A stretch of DNA of 60,004 nt from JACCXJ01 sp052387115 (GTDB lineage Bacteria; Pseudomonadota; Gammaproteobacteria; JACCXJ01): positions 1-60,004 of the forward strand of contig JBQTJM010000144.1 of assembly GCA_052387115.1 (NCBI GenBank), read 5' to 3'. The notes under the pieces were generated by a model. That model worked only from the letters and a program-made list of their open reading frames with translations. It made no database searches and was not told where the DNA came from. Shown here in pieces: positions 18,818 to 27,405 of this stretch; within the stretch, counting starts at the first letter, position 1, and the number at the start of each line of letters is the position of its first letter. Both the position numbers and the translations under genes were made by a program.

Positions 18818-19111
18818 CTAGCCCCCGGCGAGCTTCGCGACCGCCGCGCCGAAGCCGAAGGGATCGGCGAACAGTACGTACAAGCCCATGGCGGCGCTGA
18901 TCATGGGCACGGCGTCGACCAGACCCGCGACCAGGAAGAAGCGCCCGATGAGGAGGTTGGCGAGCTCCGGCTGACGCGCCACCCCTTCGAGGAATTTGCC
19001 CCCCAAGAGCCCGACGCCGATGGCCGCCCCCAGGGCGCCCAGCCCCAGCATCAGGGCCACGGCGACGACTGCGAGCCCCTGGACGTTACTCAATGCACTG
19101 ACGAGTTCCAT
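18818..19111 (-). CDS. atpE: ATP synthase F0 c subunit
   Basis: The 97 residues form a hairpin of two membrane helices: GLGALGAAIGVGLLGGKFLE is the Gly-rich first helix and the loop is ARQPEL (RQP motif). The second helix contains LVDAVPMI, whose Asp is the proton-carrying residue. It is somewhat longer than the E. coli subunit because of extra residues at both ends. It forms the rotating ring in the membrane. The DAVP context suggests a proton rather than sodium type. Confidence 0.96.
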   Translation of the reverse strand: MELVSALSNVQGLAVVAVALMLGLGALGAAIGVGLLGGKFLEGVARQPELANLLIGRFFLVAGLVDAVPMISAAMGLYVLFADPFGFGAAVAKLAGG

Positions 19112-19136
19112 ATTTTTCTCCTAGCGGTGTTTGCAA

Positions 19137-19907
19137 CTAATGACTCTCGTGCGCCAGGCTGAGGTACACGATCGTCAACATCATGAAGATATAGGCCTGT
19201 AGCGTGATGATGAGGATGTGGAAGATCGCCCACGGCGCCCCCAAGAGCCACTGCACCGGGTAGGGCAGGAGCGCGATCAAGATGAACACCATCTCGCCTG
19301 CGTACATATTGCCGAAGAGTCGCAAGGCGAGCGACAGGGGCTTGGCCACGTCCTCGATGATCCGAAACAGGACGTTGACGGGCGCGAGCTTCGCACCGAA
19401 GGGCGCGGACATCACCTCGCGGGCGAAGCCGCGAGTCCCCTTGACCTTGAAACTGTAATAGATCGTGAGCCCGAAGACCGACAGCGACAGGGCGAAGGTC
19501 AGGTTCGGATCGGTGGTCGGTACGGACTTGAAATAATGGACGCCCTGGTAGCCGAGGAGCCAGGGAAGGAGATCGATGGGCAGGAGGTCCATGGCATTCA
19601 TGAGGAACACCCACACGAAGATGGTGAGCGCGAGCGGCGCCACGAGCGGGTTGTGGCCGTGGAAGACCCCCTTGACCGAGGTGTCCACCAGCTCGACCAC
19701 CATCTCGATAAAGTTTTGGAGCCCGGCGGGGACGCCCGAGGTCGCACCCCGGCCGACGAGATACATGAGACCGAAGGCCAGCCCCCCGACCAGCGCCGAC
19801 ACCGCGAGCGTATCGACATGCACCGTCCAAAAACCCGAGCCCTGCGCGTTGTTGGTCAGGTGGTGCAGGATGTACTGCGAGGCCGATTGCGGCGCTTCGA
19901 CTGCCAT
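19137..19907 (-). CDS. atpB: ATP synthase F0 a subunit
   Basis: The protein has 256 residues with five to six membrane helices. The conserved SLALRLFGNMYAGEMVF helix carries the essential Arg, and LQAYIFMMLTIVYLSLAHE is the last helix. It forms the proton half-channels beside the c-ring. It follows atpI by 39 bases and precedes atpE by 25 bases. Intact. Confidence 0.96.
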   Translation of the reverse strand: MAVEAPQSASQYILHHLTNNAQGSGFWTVHVDTLAVSALVGGLAFGLMYLVGRGATSGVPAGLQNFIEMVVELVDTSVKGVFHGHNPLVAPLALTIFVWVFLMNAMDLLPIDLLPWLLGYQGVHYFKSVPTTDPNLTFALSLSVFGLTIYYSFKVKGTRGFAREVMSAPFGAKLAPVNVLFRIIEDVAKPLSLALRLFGNMYAGEMVFILIALLPYPVQWLLGAPWAIFHILIITLQAYIFMMLTIVYLSLAHESH

Positions 19908-19946
19908 GACCGGTGTTCTATTTCCCCAACGACTCCGCTTCGAGCT

Positions 19947-20381
19947 CTATTGTTTCCCCAACATCGCGAGGCCATAGGCCGCGAGCGTCGCGGCATAGGC
20001 GATAAAAAGCGGCCCGACCGCCACGGCCTCGTAGGCGAGGAACGTCACGACGAATAGACCGAGGGTAACCCCTACTTTGACGAGCTCGGCGAGGACTTGC
20101 GCGCCCAGCAGCCCGCCCGGCGACAGCCCTCTTGTTCTCGCAATACACACCGCCGCGGCCGCGGTCGCCGTGATCCCGATACCGCCACCGCAGAGCGCCG
20201 AGAGCGCCCAGCGGAGTTGGTAGATCACACAAACCAGCGCCACCGCCGCCGTCACGCCGATCTGGAGGCCCAGAAGTCTCTGTAGGACCCTGTCCAACCT
20301 ACCCCGCGATGCGGCAGCGCGCCATGCTAGTGTAAGTGCCGATACCGAGTCAACTCGCGTCCCGCCGAGCCGAGGACTCAC
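19947..20381 (-). CDS. atpI: ATP synthase subunit I (AtpI)
   Basis: This small membrane protein has four predicted helices (LLGLQIGVTAAVALVCVIYQ, IGITATAAAAVCIA, VGVTLGLFVVTFLAYE, PLFIAYAATLAAYGLAML). Its position is the first in the atp operon and its pattern matches AtpI/UncI. It assists c-ring assembly but is not part of the finished enzyme. The exact start is uncertain: the ATG at 20381 gives 144 residues, and GTG codons 9 and 12 residues downstream are alternatives. Confidence 0.8.
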   Translation of the reverse strand: MSPRLGGTRVDSVSALTLAWRAAASRGRLDRVLQRLLGLQIGVTAAVALVCVIYQLRWALSALCGGGIGITATAAAAVCIARTRGLSPGGLLGAQVLAELVKVGVTLGLFVVTFLAYEAVAVGPLFIAYAATLAAYGLAMLGKQ

Positions 20382-20429
20382 TTCCCAGTGCCGAAGGCTC
20401 TAGGGGCGCGCCTGGCTCGGGCTTGCGCG

Positions 20430-20945
20430 TCAGGGGAACCAGAACGCAAGCTGTACGACCAGCCACACCACGGTGGCGGCGACGAAACCGGTGGCAGCGC
20501 GCCGCGTCCACAGGTACTTCTTCTGCACGATCTTGGCGTTGACGTGCACCTGGGTCAAAACCTGGTCGAGCGCGGCCTCTACCGAGAGGCCCATGAACGC
20601 CCGCACATAATCGGCGGCCTCCATCCCTTGGATGTCGCCAAAATAAAAGAGTGAGCGCTCGGCGACCTCGTGATGCGTCAAGCGGGGGCGCAGTGCGACG
20701 ACCGCCGAGATCAAGGAAAACGCGAGCGTGGCCAGGAGCACGCCATAGGCGATCAAGGGGATCAGGGTGCTTTGCTCTTCCGATTTGAGCTGGGACAGCG
20801 CCTGCTGCCCGGTCAAGGTGAGCGCGGCGACGAAGATCGCGGAGCCCGCGAAGAGCGCGCGGATCTTTTCGTCCGTAGCGCGGATCTGGGCGTGCAGGTT
20901 GTCGAGGATCTGGACGGCGAGCCGCAACGCCTCCGCATTCGACAT
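20430..20945 (-). CDS. PycTM-like (DUF5706) two-helix membrane protein, Pycsar-effector type
   Basis: From ATG 20945 the protein has 171 residues; the frame is open to 21056 with a Pro/Gly/Arg-rich extension. The pattern is that of DUF5706/PycTM: ILDNLHAQIRATDEKIRALF leading into a first membrane helix (GSAIFVAALTL), a second helix (GVLLATLAFSLISAVVAL), LFYFGDIQGMEAADYVRAFM, then LTQVHVNAKIVQKKYLWTRR and a C-terminal helix. In Pycsar systems such proteins are membrane-disrupting effectors triggered by cyclic pyrimidine nucleotides made by a PycC cyclase. No cyclase is in this window. The upstream same-strand neighbour is the 14-repeat WD40 protein. Confidence 0.7.
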   Translation of the reverse strand: MSNAEALRLAVQILDNLHAQIRATDEKIRALFAGSAIFVAALTLTGQQALSQLKSEEQSTLIPLIAYGVLLATLAFSLISAVVALRPRLTHHEVAERSLFYFGDIQGMEAADYVRAFMGLSVEAALDQVLTQVHVNAKIVQKKYLWTRRAATGFVAATVVWLVVQLAFWFP

Positions 20946-21099
20946 CGTCCCGATCCGCGGCCCGGGCTCCGTCACGGAAACCGGTTGCGGGGCTGAGACG
21001 TCCTTGCGACCACCCCGATCGGCCGGCGAGGCGCGCATTCCGGTGCGCCTGCTCAAGGGGCCGGTACCTCGATCACCGGGGAGGCGATCACCGGGGGGA

Positions 21100-23289
21100 T
21101 CACCGGGGGGCGGGCACCGGGGGGCGGCCGGGGATCCTCCTGATCGCGGGCGTTTCGGTCCCCGCGGAGGGATCCGAAGGTGGATCGACCGCTAGGTGAT
21201 CGACCCCCGGGGGATCGGCCGCCGGGGCATCGACACTGGCGCGCTCGGCGGGTGCGAGCGGGCGGACGCGGACGGCCCCATCGGCGCCTGCCGAGGCCAA
21301 TCGCGAGCCATCGGGGCTCACGGCCACGCCGTAGACCGCCCCACCCTCGCCCTCGAACCGAGCGACGGCCCTGCAGGTGGCCGTGTCCCACACCCGCACG
21401 CTGCCATCCGCGCTGGCCGAGTAGAGCGAGACGCCATCCGGGCTCACGGCCACATCGTATACGGCGCCACCGTGCCCGGTGCATGCGGTCCCGTCCTTGG
21501 CCGAGAGGGGATCGGGAACGCTCAGATCCCAGATCCGGACCGTGCCGTCCCAGCTTGCCGTCGCGAGGCTCGCACCGTCGGGACTGAAGGCGACCCTATA
21601 AACGCGGCCCGCATGACCGGTGAGGGTGGTGAGCCGCTTGCCGGTGGCGACCTCCCACACGCGCACCGTCCCGTCCCGCCCCGCCGTGGCGAGTCGCGAT
21701 CCATCGGGGCTGTAGACGAGGCCATAGACCCGTCCGGGATGGCCTTCCCGCGTCCACTGCGCCTGGCCCGTCACCGCATCCCAGCGCCTGACCGTGCCGT
21801 CCGCCCCCGCCGTCGCAACCCACGAGCCGTCGGGCGCGAACACGACCCCGTACACCGCGCCAGCATGGCCCTGGATGGTGAGCACAGTCTTTCCGGAGGC
21901 GCCGTCAAATACGCGTGTCTGGCCATCCGCCCCCACTGTCGCGATGCGCGACCCGTCGGGGCTCATGGCGACGCCGTAGCGGGGGGTGTCGCCTTCCTCC
22001 AGGACCGCGGGCGCCTGCCCGGCGGCGCGCTCCCACATCGTCGTCGTGCCGTCCCAGCCGGTCGTCACGAGCTTCGCACCGTCGGAGCTCATGGCCACGC
22101 CGTAGACCGCCGCGCCGTGGCCCCGCAGCTTGGCGAGCGCGGTCCCGGTACCCGCCTCCCATAGCCGCACCATGTGGTCCTCCCCGCCCGTGGCCACGAC
22201 GGTCCCGGCCGCATCCGTCGCGACGCCGAAGACCGCGGCCGTATGGCCCTTGGCCTTCCAGAGGGCCTTCTCGGAATCCGGTGCCCACATGCGTACGGTC
22301 CGGTCGCCACCGGTAGTGCAGAGCGATCCGTCACGGGCAAACGCGACGCCATAGACCGCGGCGTCGTGGCCTTTCAGCGTACCCAGCGCCTGGCCGGATG
22401 CGGCGTCGAAGAGTCGCACCATACCCTCCTCGCCGGCCGTGGCGAGGCGTGACCCATCCCGGCTGTAGGCGATACTGAACACACGGCCCTCCTGCCCCGC
22501 GCGCTTCCAGAGCGGAGTGCCCGACGCCGCTTCCCATACCCGCACGCTGCCGTCCTCGCCGGCGGACGCGAGCCGCTGCCCATCCGGGCTCACGGCGATC
22601 GCGTAGACTCGGCCGCTGTGGCCCTCGATACGCAGCAGCGGCGTACCCGAGAGGGCGTCCCACAGACGCACGCCGTCCTCGCCGGCCGTGGCCAGACGCC
22701 GTCCATCCGGGCTGTAGGCGATGCCGAAGAGTGGCGCGTCCGGGCCTTCGAGCGTCAGGCTCTCGCGGCCCGTCCCGACGTCGTAGACCCGCGCCGTGCC
22801 GTCCTCACCCGCGACGGCGATCCGGGACCGATCGGGATGGATAGCGACCCCGTAGAGCGCCCCGCCGGGGGGCGTGATCTTCAGGGACTCCCGGCCCGTC
22901 CCCGCTTCCCACACGCGTGCGGTCCCGTCGAAACCGGCCGTCGCGAGCCGCTGTCCATCGCGGCTGTAGGTCAGCGCCCAGACCCCATCCGTGTGGCCGC
23001 GGAAGGTCAATGTCGGTGGCGCCGCGATACCGATAGTCTCTGTTTCCCGGTCCCCGGGTTCGGCCAAGGACGGATCGGTCGCGACCTCGCCCCGGCCATC
23101 TGCACGCTCCCCCACCCCGGGACCCACGCCCGGAGGGCCCACGGCCGCCGTAATCAATTCCGGAATCTCTCGCGCCCGTACTGCCATCGGGCTTTCCGCC
23201 GCCAGCCCATTGCCGGAGGCGAGCAGGGCCATGAGCGACACGAACAGGGGCGCATACCCGCGACCCAAGAGCCTGGAACCCAAAGACAT
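21100..23289 (-). CDS. Exported 14-repeat WD40 beta-propeller protein
   Basis: The protein has 729 residues from ATG 23289 (a GTG at 23310 would add 7). The N-terminus is a signal peptide (LFVSLMALLASGNGLAAES). After a Gly/Pro linker to about residue 95 there are 14 WD40 repeats, most ending RVWE/RLWD/RIWD and beginning GH..xVYGVAxSPDG, enough for two seven-bladed propellers. A Pro-rich tail follows. No enzymatic domain is present, so it should act as a scaffold or sensor in the periplasm or at the surface. Repeats are closely similar, which suggests recent expansion. The PycTM-like gene follows on the same strand. Confidence 0.85.
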   Translation of the reverse strand: MSLGSRLLGRGYAPLFVSLMALLASGNGLAAESPMAVRAREIPELITAAVGPPGVGPGVGERADGRGEVATDPSLAEPGDRETETIGIAAPPTLTFRGHTDGVWALTYSRDGQRLATAGFDGTARVWEAGTGRESLKITPPGGALYGVAIHPDRSRIAVAGEDGTARVYDVGTGRESLTLEGPDAPLFGIAYSPDGRRLATAGEDGVRLWDALSGTPLLRIEGHSGRVYAIAVSPDGQRLASAGEDGSVRVWEAASGTPLWKRAGQEGRVFSIAYSRDGSRLATAGEEGMVRLFDAASGQALGTLKGHDAAVYGVAFARDGSLCTTGGDRTVRMWAPDSEKALWKAKGHTAAVFGVATDAAGTVVATGGEDHMVRLWEAGTGTALAKLRGHGAAVYGVAMSSDGAKLVTTGWDGTTTMWERAAGQAPAVLEEGDTPRYGVAMSPDGSRIATVGADGQTRVFDGASGKTVLTIQGHAGAVYGVVFAPDGSWVATAGADGTVRRWDAVTGQAQWTREGHPGRVYGLVYSPDGSRLATAGRDGTVRVWEVATGKRLTTLTGHAGRVYRVAFSPDGASLATASWDGTVRIWDLSVPDPLSAKDGTACTGHGGAVYDVAVSPDGVSLYSASADGSVRVWDTATCRAVARFEGEGGAVYGVAVSPDGSRLASAGADGAVRVRPLAPAERASVDAPAADPPGVDHLAVDPPSDPSAGTETPAIRRIPGRPPVPAPR

Positions 23290-23551
23290 CGCAAGGCACG
23301 AGGAAAGCACGGGGCGGATCTTAGACTAAGCGCGCCGCAAAGAAACACGCTACGTCCTATGCCATGGCGGGCCTCCTCGATGGCGAAGTCATGCGATCTG
23401 ACGGTGTGGACTTGGTGGTGGAACGGGAACCGAATCCCAACGCACTCGCCCAACGCATGGGTTACATTAAAGGGTGGGGCGGAAGAGCAACAGGCAGGAT
23501 CACTAGAATCGTGCTACACTAACCTCGTGTAGCATCCGATGGAGCGAGACC

Positions 23552-23791
23552 ATGCGTAACGTGACCATCACCCTTAACGATTCTACTGCCGAGTGGGCCC
23601 GGGTCTGGGCGGCGCGGCATCGAACGAGCGTCTCTCGCATGTTGGGTGAGCTACTTGCGGCGAAGATGCGGCAGGAGGAAGGCTATCACGCGGCCATGGA
23701 AAGCTTCCTCTCGGCGCCCCCATCGCCGCTGACCGAAACGCCCGCAGCTCAACGCCCTTATCCACGCCGCGAATCGCTCCATGAGCGATAA
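23552..23791 (+). CDS. Ribbon-helix-helix-type antitoxin of a PIN toxin pair
   Basis: The 79-residue protein has an N-terminal MRNVTITLNDSTAEWARVWA, then RHRTSVSRMLGELLAAKM. This is the beta-strand plus two-helix pattern of CopG/Arc-like antitoxins. The C-terminus is disordered and would bind the toxin. The next gene, encoding a PIN-domain protein, starts 11 bases before this one ends, the usual toxin-antitoxin overlap. An upstream GGAGCGAG precedes the ATG. Confidence 0.8.
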   Translation: MRNVTITLNDSTAEWARVWAARHRTSVSRMLGELLAAKMRQEEGYHAAMESFLSAPPSPLTETPAAQRPYPRRESLHER

Positions 23792-24245
23792 GGGCGTGAG
23801 CAATAAGGTGTTTGTCGACACCAACGTCCTGCTGTACGCCCGGGATTCCAGGCAGCCCGCCAAGCAACCCGTCGCCTGGCGCTGGCTGGAAACGTTATGG
23901 CGCGACCGGCGTGGGTGCCTGAGCTTCCAGGTATTGCAGGAGTACTACGTCAACGTCACGCAGAAGCTCAAGCCCGGCTTGCCGCCTTCGGAGGCGCGGC
24001 GCGATGTGCGCGATCTGCTCGCCTGGGATCCGATGAAAACCGATGGGGCCCTGCTCGAATCCGCCTGGAGCCTGTCAGACCGCTATGGATTCTCGTGGTG
24101 GGACGCGCAGATCGTTGCGGCTGCCCGCATGGCCGATTGTGCGGTGCTGCTGTCGGAAGACATGCAACACGGGCTGGACGTAAATGGCACGCGTATCGTG
24201 AACCCATTCATGCCGGATGCACCTTCGCCGGACCAAAGTACATAA
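23781..24245 (+). CDS. PIN-domain toxin (VapC-like ribonuclease)
   Basis: The 154 residues have the PIN acidic set: NKVFVDTNVLLYARD (first Asp), SFQVLQEYYVNVTQK (Glu), and RYGFSWWDAQIVAAARMADC (Asp of the WDA motif) followed by LLSEDMQHG. Together they hold the magnesium ion for RNA cleavage. All key residues are present, so it may be active. It overlaps the antitoxin gene by 11 bases and is probably co-translated and autoregulated with it. Confidence 0.85.
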   Translation: MSDKGVSNKVFVDTNVLLYARDSRQPAKQPVAWRWLETLWRDRRGCLSFQVLQEYYVNVTQKLKPGLPPSEARRDVRDLLAWDPMKTDGALLESAWSLSDRYGFSWWDAQIVAAARMADCAVLLSEDMQHGLDVNGTRIVNPFMPDAPSPDQST

Positions 24246-24326
24246 GTACATAGCTTCAGCAGCCCAGCATCGGTTCCGGATTGCTGAACGCGTGGACCTT
24301 TCGCCCCAGGAGCGGCACCTGTTCTA

Positions 24327-24653
24327 ATGGGGCTCTATCTGCTCGATACGGACATCTGTTCCTATGTCATCCGCAACCGTCCCGAGACAGTGCGCAAGCG
24401 CATGAACGGCTCGTCCAACGCGAAGGTCAATCGGACGGTGGTCGGCGCCTTTCTTCGGCATGTGTCGGTGCTCGACTGGGATCGGGACGCCGCGGATGCC
24501 TATGCCGAAATGCGAGTCGAGCTGGAAGCCAAGGGACAACCGATCGTCAACATGGATCTGCTCATCGCGGCGCACGCGCGCAGCTTGCGCGCGGTGCTTG
24601 TGACCAACAACGAACGCCATCACGGGCGGATATCGGGATTAAAACAAGCGTAG
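24327..24653 (+). pseudogene. VapC-type PIN toxin with internal deletion
   Basis: The frame reads LYLLDTDICSYVIRNRPETV at the start and NMDLLIAAHARSLRAVLVTN near the end, both characteristic of VapC/FitB. Normal members are about 130-140 residues; this one has 108. The segment that carries the second conserved acidic residue (the AELRYG-like helix) is missing between RKRMNGSSN and AKVNRTV. The final motif after VTNN is also altered. No antitoxin gene precedes it. A missing active-site residue makes an inactive product likely. Confidence 0.65.
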
Positions 24654-24670
24654 GGCGCGTGCCCGCGCCA
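24650..24670 (+). repeat. REP-like inverted repeat, left of RAYT
   Basis: This 21-base sequence matches the reverse complement of 25247-25267 with two mismatches and lies 23 bases before the RAYT start. REP sequences flanking a RAYT gene are the known target and substrate of these enzymes. Confidence 0.7.
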
Positions 24671-24693
24671 TTCATTGGCGGTATGATTCGGCC

Positions 24694-25244
24694 ATGCCTG
24701 ATTACCGTCGCGCCCATGTACCGGGTGGCACCTATTTTTTCACTGTCAATACCTATCGGCGCCAAACGTTTCTCACCGATGCCGATGTGCGCTCGGCCCT
24801 GCGGGAAGCGATCGGAACGCTTCATTCGACCCATCCGTTTGTGATCGAGGCTTGGGTGCTGCTGCCTGACCACATGCACGCCCTCTGGACATTGTCTCCC
24901 GGAGATGAGGATTTCTCCCACCGCTGGCGTGTCATCAAGCGGATTGGTCACGCAACGCTGCCAAACGAGACTCAATCGACCTGAATGGATGAACGCGCGT
25001 CGAAGAAAACGTAACCAAAGCACGTTATGGCAGCATCGATTTTGGGAGCATCTCATCCGCGATGAGGCCGACTTCAACCGGCATATCGATTACATCCATT
25101 GGAACCCGGTTGAAGCATGGGTACGTGGCACAGGTGAGCCATTGGCCATATTCGAGCTTCCATCGGTATGTCAAACAGGGGTGGCTGCCGGGAAATTGGC
25201 TAAGCAACATTGAACCACTCAACAGCGCTGACTTCGGCGAATGA
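24694..25244 (+). pseudogene. REP-associated tyrosine transposase (RAYT), frameshifted
   Basis: Three frames add up to one protein. Frame 1 is MPDYRRAHVPGGTYFFTVNT up to WRVIKRIGHATLP and includes the HUH motif PDHMHALW. Frame 2 is LWQHRFWEHLIRDEADFNRH followed by IDYIHWNPV, which carries the catalytic Tyr. Frame 3 is HGYVAQVSHWPYSSFHRYVK to the stop at 25244. Two shifts (near 24950 and 25095) break it. Intact RAYTs of this group have about 180 residues. It is bracketed by inverted REP-like sequences. Confidence 0.8.
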
Positions 25245-25246
25245 GT

Positions 25247-25267
25247 TGGCGCGGACGCGCGCCCTAC
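25247..25267 (-). repeat. REP-like inverted repeat, right of RAYT
   Basis: This is the partner of 24650-24670 (19 of 21 bases as reverse complement), directly behind the RAYT stop. Together they define a RAYT/REP unit of about 620 bp. Confidence 0.7.
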
Positions 25268-25288
25268 ACTCGTGATACAGCCAACATG

Positions 25289-25324
25289 GCCCTGACACCC
25301 ACTTCGACCAGTGGGTGTCAGGGC
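25289..25324. terminator. Perfect 14-bp hairpin behind the RAYT
   Basis: GCCCTGACACCCAC (25289-25302) pairs fully with 25311-25324 around an 8-base loop. No T-run follows. It may be a bidirectional terminator or a further REP-type hairpin. Confidence 0.55.
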
Positions 25325-25382
25325 TTGCGGGTTTTATGCGGGTTTTCATTGCATCCTCCTAAATTCATAAATTCCTAAACGC

Positions 25383-26009
25383 TTAACGGTTTGTTGCTGG
25401 TTGCTGATGATGGGGAACTTCCGGGCCTACGGTGATCAGCCGACGGATCTCATCCGTGCGGAACCCGAGGGCCATGGGCCGTACTGCCCCATCGAGTAGG
25501 GCCACGTCATAGAGCTCTTCGATCACCCCCTCGCAGCGCACCCAGTGCACCGTGTCCCCGCTGCGTAAATCGATCACCAATAAGCCCGTGCGCGGCTCGG
25601 CACCCTTGGCCAAGAGCTTCTCGTCGAGTGCCAAGCCCGAGAAGGTGCGGTTCTGGCGCGAGCGGGACAGCCCCAGCACCGCAAAGTCACCGCGTAGACA
25701 GAGTCCCCGTGCATAGCCCGGGCAGAAGGCCACGGTGGTGTAGGCGAGCTGCGGTACGTAGAGCCGGTCATACCCCTGGTAGTGCTCACTGGGCGCCAGG
25801 CTATTCTCGAAACGCCAGAGCTGATAGAGCGTGCTGAGATAGAGGGTCTGGGAGCTGCCCGAGAGCCCCATGCAGCGGCTGAAGGTGCGGTTGTAGACGG
25901 AGAGCTTACCGTCGCGATCCAGTCCTAGGAAAAAAAGCTTGCCGCCCTGATAGGTCGTGAATGCCAGGCTAGATACTTGCGGCTCCAATGTTGAACAGAA
26001 CAGAACCAC
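25383..26009 (-). pseudogene. TIGR03032-like protein, N-terminus lost and centre deleted
   Basis: The 208-residue frame contains SSLAFTTYQGGKLFFLGLDR, NRTFSRCMGLSGSSQTLYLS, QGYDRLYVPQLAYTT, then VAFCPGYARGLCLRGDFAVL, NRTFSGLALDEKLLAKGAEP and VRPMALGFRTDEIRRLITVG. In intact family members about 130 residues separate YDRLYVPQ...TT from VAFCPGYARGL, so an in-frame internal deletion is present. The N-terminal 25-40 residues are also missing. It is a second, differently deleted member of the family seen at 3539-4040. Confidence 0.7.
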
Positions 26010-26082
26010 TCAAACAAATCCACATTCATGTTTAATATCAATAAGCTGTGAGTGCCGCTGTAGTCTCTGACCCTCTTCCTAG

Positions 26083-26170
26083 CAGGGGGAGGGCGAGGGT
26101 GGGGGTTGAGCGCTGCGGGCTGCGTCGTCCCAATCGGACAGGCTCCACCCCCATCCTGACCTTCCCCCTT
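26083..26170. repeat. Imperfect palindromic repeat element
   Basis: Arms of 24 bases at 26083-26106 and 26147-26170 are inverted copies with about five mismatches (core GGGGGAgGG...GGGGGT). It resembles the GGGAGAGGG-type short palindromic repeats common in proteobacterial intergenic regions. No coding sequence is inside. Confidence 0.6.
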
Positions 26171-26277
26171 CCAGGGGGAAGGGACGAAAAATTTCAAATG
26201 TTTTTGGCTAGACTTGTGACTGTTGCGGATCGCCGCGAAAAGCCTGTCCTTTCTGGCCACGGCTCAGACCGCTTCGA

Positions 26278-26513
26278 TCAAACCACTCGGCCACGCAGCG
26301 GCACTACGTCGGCGCCGTTCTTCACTCCGTCCAGGTAGTCAGATCACCGCTGCATTATGTCCCGCCGCTCGGCCAGGTGCGTGGTGCGGTTGTATGCCCG
26401 CCCGAGGGGTCGCGCACGGTGTGGGCTAGCTGGTGCTCGATGAAGTCGGGCCGCACGCCGAGCACCTCATCGAGGATCGTGCGGGCCATGGCACGGAAAC
26501 CGTGACCCTCGGA
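26278..26513 (-). pseudogene. Relic of a P4-type tyrosine integrase beside tRNA-Ala
   Basis: Leftward reading gives SEGHGFRAMARTILDEVLGV and RPDFIEHQLAHTVRDPSG, the C-terminal catalytic region of P4-family integrases (HGFRA carries the His/Arg pair; HQLAH is typical). After a frameshift comes AYNRTTHLAERRDIMQR, an in-frame stop, then SDYLDGVKNGADVVPLRG. The catalytic Tyr normally lies in AYNRT..L. Only the last third of the gene remains. It lies 8 bases from tRNA-Ala, the usual place for such an integrase, so an island once integrated here. Confidence 0.75.
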
Positions 26514-26521
26514 TAGTTATT

Positions 26522-26597
<76 letters not shown>

Positions 26598-26760
26598 GGA
26601 ACGCGTGCCATTCTAACGGTCCCGCGCGACCATGGCCAGCGCGGTCGGCCTGCGGCACGTCCTGCTGCGGCGGTTTCAGTCAGGCTCGGGGACGGGGGTA
26701 AGTTGAACCACCAACGCCGTGGCCACCGCGGGGGGCTGGCGCGCTTATAGTGCCGTTCCC

Positions 26761-27381
26761 GTGGACTCCACGCTCATCCTATTCGCCAAAGCCCCGGTGC
26801 CGGGACAGGTCAAGACGCGCCTCATCCCGTACCTGGGTGCCGAGCGCGCGTGTGCACTGCACGTGGACCTGGTTCGACACGCCATCGAGACAGCCAAGGG
26901 TTCCCGGATCAAACACATAGAGCTCTGGTGCGCGCCCGATGCGGAGCACCCGTTTTTTATGGCCTGCCGCGACCGCTACGGTGTGTCACTGCATCGGCAA
27001 GAGGGTATCGACCTCGGCAGCCGCATGGCGTGGGCGCTGTCGAAGGTGCTGGAACGCGCGCGTTCGGCACTGCTCATCGGGAGCGACTGCCCGGCCCTGA
27101 CCGCAGAGGACCTCGATGCCGCCGCCCGTGCCCTCCGCGAGGGCTACGACGCGGTCTTGGGGCCCGCTGCCGATGGCGGCTACGTCCTCATCGGCCTGAG
27201 GCAGGCCGCCCCCGAGCTGTTCACCGGGATCCCCTGGGGGACCGCGCAGGTCGGCAACATGACGCGCAACCGGATGAAGGCCTTGGCCCTGCGCTGTTGG
27301 GAGCTGCCGGTACACAAGGACATCGATCGCCCGGCTGATCTCGCCGGGCTCGGATTCGGAGCGGGGGAGCGGCGGCCCTAG
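26761..27381 (+). CDS. TIGR04282/DUF2064-family glycosyltransferase-like protein
   Basis: The protein has 206 residues from GTG 26761; a GTG at 26719 would add 14 residues unlike the family. The start LILFAKAPVPGQVKTRLIPY (KTRL motif), ALLIGSDCPALTAEDLDAAA, and AVLGPAADGGYVLIGLR identify the GT-A-fold family annotated as TIGR04282. Members transfer sugars or nucleotidyl groups; the substrate is unknown and they often sit near lipid or cofactor glycosylation genes. None of those is adjacent here. Confidence 0.85.
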   Translation: MDSTLILFAKAPVPGQVKTRLIPYLGAERACALHVDLVRHAIETAKGSRIKHIELWCAPDAEHPFFMACRDRYGVSLHRQEGIDLGSRMAWALSKVLERARSALLIGSDCPALTAEDLDAAARALREGYDAVLGPAADGGYVLIGLRQAAPELFTGIPWGTAQVGNMTRNRMKALALRCWELPVHKDIDRPADLAGLGFGAGERRP

Positions 27382-27405
27382 AGGGCGCCCCCGGGAGGAC
27401 CAAGG

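Noticed and set aside
23364..23522. 52-codon frame upstream of the PIN antitoxin
   Set aside because: It has a plausible start but no recognisable motif; its end runs into the promoter region of the antitoxin gene. The evidence is too weak to annotate.
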